From contig JANVYR010000001.1 of the NCBI GenBank assembly GCA_030059665.1, positions 1 to 39,202 on the forward strand: DNA of 39,202 nucleotides, read 5' to 3'. The notes beneath the pieces are model-generated. The model saw only the letters and a program-made list of their open reading frames with translations. It ran no database searches and was not told the origin of the DNA. This document shows, in pieces, positions 33,217-39,202 of this stretch. The translations under genes were made by a program, and so were the position numbers. Within the stretch, counting starts at the first letter, position 1. Each line of letters opens with the position of its first letter. This stretch comes from Candidatus Calditenuis fumarioli (GTDB lineage: Archaea > Thermoproteota > Nitrososphaeria_A > Caldarchaeales > Calditenuaceae).

Positions 33217-33825
33217 TCAGCTTACCGCTATCGTCTCGTCTCTGATGACGCCGTTCGGGCCGATCAGGAGGACGTCGATGCCGTTGCCGCTGCCGCTGTC
33301 GCGGGCCATCGAGGCCCTGAGCGCCTTAGTCGCGAGCTCGTAGATCTCGCTCGAGGACATCCCCTGCCTGTACTCGCCCTCGAGGACGCCCGCAGCGATC
33401 TCCGCACCTGTCCCGACCACGGCGAAGTCGTCCTCGATCATCGAGCCCATCGCATCCAGCACGATCACGTGGGGTCCGGTGTCGTCGAAGCCGCCGACGA
33501 TGGTCTCCGTGAGGTACGGGAAGTACCTGTTGCCGAAGAGGAGGTTCGAGACGACCTTCGCTATCACCCTGACGCTGGGCTGCCTCCTCTCCTCGATGGT
33601 GTAGAGGTTCACGAGGAACCGGACGTCCCTGATCAGGTTCTGCATGTCCGAGACGAAACCGGCACATGCGGCCCCGACCTTCGGCGTGATCTGGAAGACC
33701 TTCCTCACGTTCTTGGACATCACGAAGTAGCCGTACGTCAGCCTCTTCTCGGAGGCCAGGACGATCGCGTCCTTGCCCTTGATGCCGAGCGTCGTCGCTC
33801 CCGGGTACGGGTACTGGAACGCCAT
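33217..33825 (-). CDS. psmB: proteasome beta subunit, catalytic Thr1 replaced by Ala
   Basis: 20S proteasome beta-type subunit, 202 aa from the ATG at 33825. That ATG has a TATA-like ACATATT about 29 bp upstream; a TTG at 33843 would add six residues. The mature N-terminus expected as G/TTTVG reads PGATTLGIKGKDAIVL: the residue aligned with catalytic Thr1 is Ala. Glu17 (ASEKR) and Lys33 (SKNVRK) are retained. The short propeptide (about 9 residues) therefore cannot be removed by the usual self-cleavage. Crenarchaea such as Sulfolobus carry a similar second beta subunit beginning LPATAIG, which pairs with an active one. An active beta gene must lie elsewhere. The subunit probably has a structural role. 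Confidence 0.85.
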   Translation of the reverse strand: MAFQYPYPGATTLGIKGKDAIVLASEKRLTYGYFVMSKNVRKVFQITPKVGAACAGFVSDMQNLIRDVRFLVNLYTIEERRQPSVRVIAKVVSNLLFGNRYFPYLTETIVGGFDDTGPHVIVLDAMGSMIEDDFAVVGTGAEIAAGVLEGEYRQGMSSSEIYELATKALRASMARDSGSGNGIDVLLIGPNGVIRDETIAVS

Positions 33826-33873
33826 TCCGCTCACGTCGTCCAATTCGGAGAATATGTGGATTTCCGGTCGGCC

Positions 33874-35076
33874 TCAGAGCAGAAGGAGCTCGGGCCTCTC
33901 GAGGTACCTGATCACAACCCGGAGGAACCTCGAGGCGGGCTCGCCGTCGACGATCCTGTGGTCGAAGGTCAGCGCGAGGGGCATCACGTACCTCGGTACC
34001 ACCTGATCGCCAACGACCCTCGGGGCCCTGACGATCCTGCCCGTGCCGAGGATGGCCGTCTCTGGGTAGTTCGGGATGGGGGTTCCGCTGAGGCCCTCGA
34101 CGGCTCCGTAGTTGGTGATGCCTATCGTCCCACCCCTGACCTCCTCCAGCGAGAGCTTCCTGCTCCTGGCCCGCTCGACCAGGTCCTCGAGGCGGCGGGC
34201 GACCTCGAAGAGCGAGAGACCGTCCGCGCCGTGCAGCACGGGAACCACCAGGCCCTCCTCCGTGTGGACCGCGACGCTGACGTTGACCCGCCTGTGGTAC
34301 CTGATCACCATCCGCTCCTCGTCGATGGTGGTGTTCATCACCGGGTATTCCTTAACGGCCTTAACGATCGCCCTGATCACGAAGGGCAGGTAGGTGAGCC
34401 TGAAGCCCATCCTCTCCGCCTCCTCCTTGAGCGTCTCCCTGACCTCGACGAGCCTGGTGACGTCAGCCTCGTCGAAGATCGTGACGTAGGCCGCGGACCT
34501 CACGGCCTTGGAGAGGTGGTCGGCGATGGCCCTCCTCACCCCCCTGATCGGCACCTCCTCGTACTCGACCTCTGTGACCGCCGTGGCCTGCGGTGCCTCC
34601 ACGAGCCTCTTAGCGGCCCTCGACTCGGCGTACCTCCTCACGTCCTCCTCGGTTATCCTGCCGCCGGGACCCGTGCCCTCGACCTCCTCGAGCGGGACGC
34701 CCAGCTCCCTCGCGAGCCTCCTGACCGCTGGCGAGGCGAGCACCTCCCTTTTCGGCCTCTCCGGCTTGACCTCGACCTCCTCGCGGCGTACCTCCTGGAC
34801 AGGGACCTCAGCCCTCTCAGTGACCCTCACCTCCGCAGGAGCTCCGACCTCCTCGATCACCGCGATCACCTGGCCCACCTTGACGACCTCGCCCTCCCTC
34901 GCGAGGATCTTGGCGATCCTTCCCTCCACAGGTGATGGCACCTCGATGTTCACCTTGACCGTCGTGACCTCGACTATAGGCTGGAACCTCCTCACGTGAT
35001 CGCCCTCCTTCACCAGCCACCTGACGACCTCGGCCTCCGTAACGCCCTCGCCGATCTCAGGAAGCCTGAACTCCAT
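33874..35076 (-). CDS. 2-oxoacid dehydrogenase E2 component (dihydrolipoamide acyltransferase)
   Basis: Lipoate acyltransferase core of a 2-oxoacid dehydrogenase complex, 400 aa. Lipoyl domain at residues 1-77 with the lipoyl-lysine candidate Lys41 in EVTTVKVNIEVPSP; the usual Asp before Lys is Val here. A charged Pro/Glu/Val linker follows, then a peripheral-subunit-binding domain (ASPAVRRLARELGVPLEEVE, about 113-132, then TGPGGRITEEDVRRY). The acyltransferase domain ends with FDHRIVDGEPASRFLRVV, carrying the catalytic His and Asp. It lies 11 bp after E1 beta. In archaea these complexes oxidise branched-chain 2-oxoacids, acetoin or aromatic 2-oxoacids; substrate not determined. No E3 gene is in the window. 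Confidence 0.88.
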   Translation of the reverse strand: MEFRLPEIGEGVTEAEVVRWLVKEGDHVRRFQPIVEVTTVKVNIEVPSPVEGRIAKILAREGEVVKVGQVIAVIEEVGAPAEVRVTERAEVPVQEVRREEVEVKPERPKREVLASPAVRRLARELGVPLEEVEGTGPGGRITEEDVRRYAESRAAKRLVEAPQATAVTEVEYEEVPIRGVRRAIADHLSKAVRSAAYVTIFDEADVTRLVEVRETLKEEAERMGFRLTYLPFVIRAIVKAVKEYPVMNTTIDEERMVIRYHRRVNVSVAVHTEEGLVVPVLHGADGLSLFEVARRLEDLVERARSRKLSLEEVRGGTIGITNYGAVEGLSGTPIPNYPETAILGTGRIVRAPRVVGDQVVPRYVMPLALTFDHRIVDGEPASRFLRVVIRYLERPELLLL

Positions 35077-35087
35077 GCGACCCCACC

Positions 35088-36062
35088 TCAGAAGCTGTGG
35101 ATCTCGACGATTGCATCGAGTATCCTGTCCGAGCTGGGCAGATAAAGCGTTTCGTGGGCCAGCGGTATCGGGGACTCGAAGCCCGCGACCCGCTTCGGCG
35201 GCGCCTCGAGGTGGAGGAAGGCCTCCTCGACGACCTCAGCCACCACCTCCGCACCGTATCCGCCGAAGAAGGGCGCTTCGTGGGCCACGACCAGCCTCCC
35301 GGTCTTCCTCACGCTGCCGACGACGGTATCGAGGTCGAGGGGCTTCAGCGTCCTCAGGTCGATCACCTCGACGGATACCCCCCTCTCCTCGGCTTTCCGG
35401 GCCGCCTCGAGGGCCTCGTGGACGGTGGACCCGAAGGTGACCACCGTGACGTCCTCACCCTCCCTCACGACCCGGGCCCTTCCGATCTCGACGACGTAGT
35501 CGCCCTCGGGGACCTCGCCCTTGAGCGTCCAGTAGAGCCTCTTGGGCTCGAAGAAGATCACCGGGTCATCGGACCTGATGGCGGCCTTCAGGAGGCCCTT
35601 GGCGTCGTGGGGCGTCGAGGGACAGACGACGAAGAGCCCAGGTGTGTGGGCGAAGTACGCCTCCGGGCTCTGGGAGTGGTACATCCCTCCCCTGATCCAT
35701 CCGCCGACGGGGGCCCTGATGACCAGCGGGGCCGAGAAGTCTCCGCCTGACCTGTACCGCAGCGTTGCGAGGTTGCTGACGATCTGCTCGAAGGCGCCGT
35801 AGATGAAATCGGAGTACTGGATCTCAGCAACTGGCTTGAAGCCGTAGACCGCAAGCCCTATGGCAGCGCCCACGATGGCCGACTCCGAGAGGGGAGTGTC
35901 GACGACGCGCTCTGGCCCGAACTCCTCGAGGAGGCCCTGGGTGACGAGGTAGACGCCGCCCTTCCTCCCCACGTCCTGTCCGAGCACGATAACCCGCTCG
36001 TCGCGCCTCATCTCCTCCCTGAGGGCCTCGTTCAGCGCCTGGGCGAAGGTTACTGTCCTCAA
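35088..36062 (-). CDS. 2-oxoacid dehydrogenase E1 component beta subunit
   Basis: Transketolase-like beta subunit of branched-chain 2-oxoacid/pyruvate dehydrogenase E1, 324 aa, complete. Blocks: NEALREEMRRDERVIVLGQD, RVVDTPLSESAIVGAAIGLA, AEIQYSDFIYGAFEQIVSN, APVGGWIRGGMYHSQSPEAY, CPSTPHDAKGLLKAAI and VEVIDLRTLKPLD. The beta subunit contributes the Glu that activates ThDP (LSESAI) while the diphosphate is bound by the alpha subunit, which is not encoded here. TTG start overlaps the stop of a 24-codon mini-ORF (TTGA). E1 beta and E2 are co-transcribed leftward behind a thiolase-fold gene, where E1 alpha would normally precede. Confidence 0.88.
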   Translation of the reverse strand: MRTVTFAQALNEALREEMRRDERVIVLGQDVGRKGGVYLVTQGLLEEFGPERVVDTPLSESAIVGAAIGLAVYGFKPVAEIQYSDFIYGAFEQIVSNLATLRYRSGGDFSAPLVIRAPVGGWIRGGMYHSQSPEAYFAHTPGLFVVCPSTPHDAKGLLKAAIRSDDPVIFFEPKRLYWTLKGEVPEGDYVVEIGRARVVREGEDVTVVTFGSTVHEALEAARKAEERGVSVEVIDLRTLKPLDLDTVVGSVRKTGRLVVAHEAPFFGGYGAEVVAEVVEEAFLHLEAPPKRVAGFESPIPLAHETLYLPSSDRILDAIVEIHSF

Positions 36063-36133
36063 CCGCCCTCGGCCTCTGACATTTGATAACCGACGTAATT
36101 CGCTGTCGCTCCCGGAAGCGCCTCTCCGCCCAT
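36059..36133 (-). CDS. 24-codon mini-ORF between thiolase-fold and E1 beta genes
   Basis: The frame MGGEALPGATANYVGYQMSE (four more residues follow) starts at an ATG five bases after the thiolase-fold gene stop and ends overlapping the TTG start of E1 beta. The neat coupling on both sides suggests that it is translated, if only to hand ribosomes to E1 beta. It has no recognisable motif. A remnant of a deleted gene (for example E1 alpha or a thiolase partner) or chance are real alternatives. Confidence 0.3.
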   Translation of the reverse strand: MGGEALPGATANYVGYQMSEAEGG

Positions 36134-36138
36134 CGATC

Positions 36139-37329
36139 TCACTCCGTCCCGAGGATTAGGGCTGCCGCGTTCACGAAGTGGCCGTGGTACCCTATGCCGC
36201 CTATGGCCGTGACGAGGGCCCTTCTCGCTCCCTTCACCTGACGCTCGCCGCACTCGCCCCTGAGCTGCATGACCGCCTCGACCACGTGCAGGCAACCGCA
36301 GGCCATCCCCGCCTGTCCGGCGGAGAGGAGGCCGCCGCTCGTGTTGATCGGCAAATTCCCCTTGTAGGAGATGTCGTTATCGTCGAGGAACTTGGGCGCC
36401 TTTCCCTTCTCGGCGAAGCCAGCGTCCTCGATCTGCATCAGCACCGCGACCGTGAAGTCGTCGTAGGGGTGGAAGTTGTCGATCTCCCCCGGCGAAGTCC
36501 CCGACATCCTGTAGGCCTCGGCCGCAGCCACCTTCACCCCGGTCGTCGTTATGTCAGGCGCGAATGGCCTCCCCTCCCTGTAGTTATGGTATTCTCCGAA
36601 TCCCAGAATCTGCACCGGCTTGTCGGTCACCTGACGTGCAATGCGGGTCGACGAGAGAAGTATTGCGAAGCCTCCGTTGACGAAGGGCGTAACGTCGAAC
36701 ATCCTGAGCGGATCCGAGAGCACCCTCGAGTTGAGGTAGTCCTCCATGCTCATCGGCGACCTGAAGTAGGCCTTCGGGTTCAGAGAGGCGTTGAGGCGCT
36801 CGGTGACGGCCACCTTGCCGAAGTGCTCCGGCTTCGCGCCGGACTCGTGCATGTACCTTTTCATGAGCTGAGCGGCAACGCTCACGGGCCCCATGTAACC
36901 GAAGGGCCTCATGTGGTCCGTGTCGTACTCCCAGGTCGGCCCGGGCCCTCCTAGGAGCGGCGAGTCGGCACCCACGATCAGGAAGTGGTCGATGTAGCCC
37001 GAGTGTATCAGGAGAGCTCCCTGCACGATCAGGGCGGCCGCGTTCGTCCCTCCCTGATCGGCCCTCAGGAGCACCTTCGGCTCGAGGCCCAGGTCCTGCA
37101 CCAGCTCCGGCGACCAGATCTCCGAGTGGGGGTACTCGCTCCCCATCACCCCGACTCCCTGACCCCTGAGGTCCTTCAGGCCGACGTTGGCGGATCTGAG
37201 CAGCTCCTCCAGAGCCCAGGCGCAGTACTCCTTCGGCGTCAGCCTCGGCTCCCCCCTGTCGGCCCTTCCCCTGCTGAAGGGCGTCTGGGAGACCGCCGTG
37301 ATCGAGACGGAGCCCCTGAAGGACGTCAC
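36139..37329 (-). CDS. thiolase-fold protein (SCP-x/Ltp2-like) lacking thiolase Cys and His
   Basis: Archaeal SCP-x-type thiolase fold, 396 aa. Overall blocks fit the family: SITAVSQTPFSRG at the N-terminus, MRPFGYMGPVSVAAQLMKRY, FDVTPFVNGGFAILLSS, IDNFHPYDDFTVAVLMQIED and INTSGGLLSAGQAG. However, the nucleophile position reads RADQGGTNAA (90-98) without Cys, and the GHP His position reads AGQAG (Gln339). The C-terminal Cys loop reads GIGYHGHF. His287 in NFHPYDDF is kept. It should therefore not be a classical thiolase. SCP2-thiolase-like aldolases such as Ltp2 also lack these residues and do retro-aldol chemistry. The GTG start overlaps the molybdenum hydroxylase stop (GTGA). No DUF35 partner is adjacent. 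Confidence 0.78.
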   Translation of the reverse strand: MTSFRGSVSITAVSQTPFSRGRADRGEPRLTPKEYCAWALEELLRSANVGLKDLRGQGVGVMGSEYPHSEIWSPELVQDLGLEPKVLLRADQGGTNAAALIVQGALLIHSGYIDHFLIVGADSPLLGGPGPTWEYDTDHMRPFGYMGPVSVAAQLMKRYMHESGAKPEHFGKVAVTERLNASLNPKAYFRSPMSMEDYLNSRVLSDPLRMFDVTPFVNGGFAILLSSTRIARQVTDKPVQILGFGEYHNYREGRPFAPDITTTGVKVAAAEAYRMSGTSPGEIDNFHPYDDFTVAVLMQIEDAGFAEKGKAPKFLDDNDISYKGNLPINTSGGLLSAGQAGMACGCLHVVEAVMQLRGECGERQVKGARRALVTAIGGIGYHGHFVNAAALILGTE

Positions 37330-39202
37330 GCCCCGCCACCCTCCCTTCCCCTGATCAACCTGAGCAGCTCCTCGGGCCTGACGTGCGAGGAGACCAACCA
37401 GACGTCTCCGTCGGCGATCGCGTCCTCGATCGCGTTGACCAGAGCGGGTATCGGCGTCCCGCAGCCCTCTCCAACCCCCCTCGAGCCGAGCGGCGAGGAG
37501 GTGGAGAGCGTCTCCATCGAGTAGGTCCTGAACTCCGGAGCCTCGAGGGCCGTCGGGCAGAGGTACTCGAGGAAGGAGGAGGTGAGGAGCTGACCGGACT
37601 CGTCGTACTCGATCGACTCGTAGAGCACCGCGGCCAGACCGTGAAGCGCCGCTCCGTGGAGCTGACCCTCCAGCACCAGCGGGTTGATCACCCTTCCGGC
37701 GTCGTCGACGATGACGTAGTCGAGCACCTTCACCACACCGGTCTCCCTGTCGACCTCGACCACAGCTCCGTGGACCTGATAGCTGTAGGTGAGCGCGAGG
37801 TTAGCCCTCTTCCTCTCGTCGGGCGAGCGCATCTCCGGCGCGTAGACGAACGTCTCCGAAAGCCCCAACCCGAGATCCCCGACCTCCTCGACGTTGGAGT
37901 AGGCGGTCCGCGCGATCCTCCTGAGGCTGACGTACCTCTCCGGCGATCCTGCGACGTACGCCTTCCCGTCCTCGAGCACCACGTCCTCCGGAGAGCACTC
38001 CAGAAGCCTCGCTGCCAGCTTGACGATCCTCTCTCTCACCTTCAGGGCCGCGCCGAGCACAGCGCCGACGCCGAAGCCCGCGAAGCGGCTGCCGTAGGTG
38101 CCAGAGTGGATGGTGTGGGGATGTGAGTGGGAGTCGAAGCCCCGGGCGACCGTGACGTCCTCGATCGGGACCCCGAGCACGTCCGCCACTATCTGCGCTG
38201 CAACGGTCTCATGCGACTGGCCCTGCGGGACGCTGCTGAGCTTGACGAGGACCTTACCGTCGAAGGTCACGGTCACCGTTGCGGCCTCGCTCCCTCCGAC
38301 GTTCGGTACCCGCGGGTTCATCATCTTGACCTGGCCCATGTTGGGAGATCCGGAGTCGAGCGTGCATGCGAACCCTATCCCTATCAGCCTCCCCTCCTTC
38401 CTCGCCCGCTCCTTCTCGGCCCTCCACCTCGCGTAACCGAGCGCCTCTGCGGCAGCGAGCAGGGCCCCGACGTAGTCGCCGCCGTCGTAGACGCACCCGT
38501 TCAGCGTCACGTAGGGCTGCTCATCCTTCGTGACGTAGTTCCGCTTCCGGATCTCGACCTGGTCGAGCCCGAGCTCCCTCGCGCCGGCGTTCAGGATCCG
38601 CTCGATCATGAACTGGTGCGGTGCCCTCGAGAAGCCCCTGTTGGGACCGGCGGGGCACTTGTTGGTGAAGACCGCGTACATCGTCATCGAGAGGTTCCTG
38701 AGCCTCGTGGCGCCGGGGGCGACCTGGGCCCAGACCGTCAGCCCCGCGGGTTCGTGCCTCGCGTAGGCTCCGATGTCGTCGACCGTGACCGCCTTGATCC
38801 CGAGCAGCTCACCACTCTTGCTGAAGGCTGCCTCGACCTTGAAGTGCCTGTCGGCTCCGTGGGAGCTGGCGAGCATGTGCTCCCTCCGCGTCTCGACCCA
38901 CTTCACGGGCCTTCCGGTGAGCTTGGAGAGGAGCGCCACGAGAACGAGGTACGTGTAGTTGATGATCTTGACGCCGAACCCACCACCTATGTCGGACGTT
39001 ACGATCCTGACCTTGTCGGCCGTGGTGTTGAGGGCCCTGAGGATAGCGGGCGAGAGGAAGACCGGCATCTGGTTGTTGCAGTAGATCAGGTACGAATCGG
39101 TCGATGCGTCGTAGGACGCCAGCACCGCGTTCGGCTCGAGGGGAGTGGAGCTGAAGCGGTGGAAGACCAGGTCCCTCCTGACGATCAGGTCGGCCCTCGC
39201 CT
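37326..39202 (-). CDS. xanthine-dehydrogenase family molybdopterin-binding large subunit 2 (5' end outside window)
   Basis: The C-terminal three quarters of a molybdenum hydroxylase large subunit; the frame stays open to the right edge (reading RRDLVFHRFSSTPLEPNAVL there), so the N-terminal hammerhead domain lies outside. Motifs: VTSDIGGGFGVK, KCPAGPNRGFSRAPHQFMIE, SSVPQGQSHETVAAQIVADVL and the catalytic Glu in SRGVGEGCGTPIPALVNAIE. The CO-dehydrogenase AYxCSFR loop is absent. It aligns along its length with the paralog at 22232-24676 but differs in the Mo-site tail (GVGEGCGT versus GSGEGGT). It heads the leftward thiolase-fold/E1 beta/E2 set. FAD and FeS subunits may lie upstream, beyond the window. 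Confidence 0.85.
   Translation of the reverse strand, partial: ARADLIVRRDLVFHRFSSTPLEPNAVLASYDASTDSYLIYCNNQMPVFLSPAILRALNTTADKVRIVTSDIGGGFGVKIINYTYLVLVALLSKLTGRPVKWVETRREHMLASSHGADRHFKVEAAFSKSGELLGIKAVTVDDIGAYARHEPAGLTVWAQVAPGATRLRNLSMTMYAVFTNKCPAGPNRGFSRAPHQFMIERILNAGARELGLDQVEIRKRNYVTKDEQPYVTLNGCVYDGGDYVGALLAAAEALGYARWRAEKERARKEGRLIGIGFACTLDSGSPNMGQVKMMNPRVPNVGGSEAATVTVTFDGKVLVKLSSVPQGQSHETVAAQIVADVLGVPIEDVTVARGFDSHSHPHTIHSGTYGSRFAGFGVGAVLGAALKVRERIVKLAARLLECSPEDVVLEDGKAYVAGSPERYVSLRRIARTAYSNVEEVGDLGLGLSETFVYAPEMRSPDERKRANLALTYSYQVHGAVVEVDRETGVVKVLDYVIVDDAGRVINPLVLEGQLHGAALHGLAAVLYESIEYDESGQLLTSSFLEYLCPTALEAPEFRTYSMETLSTSSPLGSRGVGEGCGTPIPALVNAIEDAIADGDVWLVSSHVRPEELLRLIRGREGGGA

Noticed and set aside
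33202-34935. A 577-codon open frame on the plus strand
   Set aside because: It lies antisense to the proteasome beta and E2 genes, which have unmistakable motifs; its Arg/Asp/Leu/Val/His-rich translation is the usual shadow of GC-rich coding DNA.
1-39202. CRISPR arrays, tRNA or rRNA genes
   Set aside because: No regularly spaced repeats and no tRNA-like arms or rRNA segments were seen in any intergenic region.

Overview
This window is chromosomal DNA from an archaeon, most likely a thermophilic member of the Thermoproteota. The evidence is a CTP-type riboflavin kinase with an N-terminal winged helix (RbkR family), an archaeal proteasome beta subunit of the crenarchaeal non-catalytic type, a eukaryote-like Rpn11/JAMM protease, heavy AGG/AGA arginine usage, and many genes whose TATA box lies about 26-29 bp before the start codon (leaderless transcripts). 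The Rpn11-like protein recalls Caldarchaeales (Aigarchaeota), but that lineage call is inference. The left 6.5 kb is more AT-rich and contains decayed genes; the remainder is GC-rich and tightly packed.

Left arm (1-6500): a frameshifted beta-propeller remnant runs off the left edge. It is followed by a diiron oxidase-like gene with a zinc-ribbon partner. Then come three tandem paralogous NMT1/SsuA-type solute-binding proteins with Tat-like signals, each with its own promoter and none with a permease or ATPase. A decayed transposase lies between the first and second.

Middle (6600-29400): a catabolic island for aromatic or carboxylic acids. It encodes a benzoylformate-decarboxylase-like ThDP enzyme with an amidohydrolase, a phenylacetate-CoA-ligase-like enzyme with a DMT exporter, and an HpaB/HpaC flavin monooxygenase pair. 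It also has an ADP-forming acyl-CoA synthetase, two benzoate-CoA-ligase-like enzymes, a LigB/LigA class III extradiol dioxygenase with a hotdog thioesterase, and a LivK-type binding protein. Two divergent RraA/HMG-aldolase-family proteins, a molybdenum hydroxylase large subunit, two more metal-dependent hydrolase-fold proteins and a DRE-TIM (LeuA/homocitrate synthase-like) enzyme complete it. Together these suggest ring hydroxylation, meta cleavage, hydration by an amidohydrolase-fold enzyme and retro-aldol cleavage by an RraA-family enzyme, in the style of gallate/protocatechuate 4,5-cleavage. The assembled pathway is inference.

Right arm (29700-39202): a three-gene overlapping operon (Rpn11-like JAMM protease, coiled-coil protein, SPPY methyltransferase) faces rbkR, which has a palindromic candidate operator between its TATA box and start codon. 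Beyond it lie a proteasome beta subunit with Ala in place of catalytic Thr1, then a leftward operon in the order molybdenum hydroxylase large subunit (cut by the window edge), thiolase-fold protein without the catalytic Cys/His, a 24-codon mini-ORF, 2-oxoacid dehydrogenase E1 beta and E2. No E1 alpha is present.
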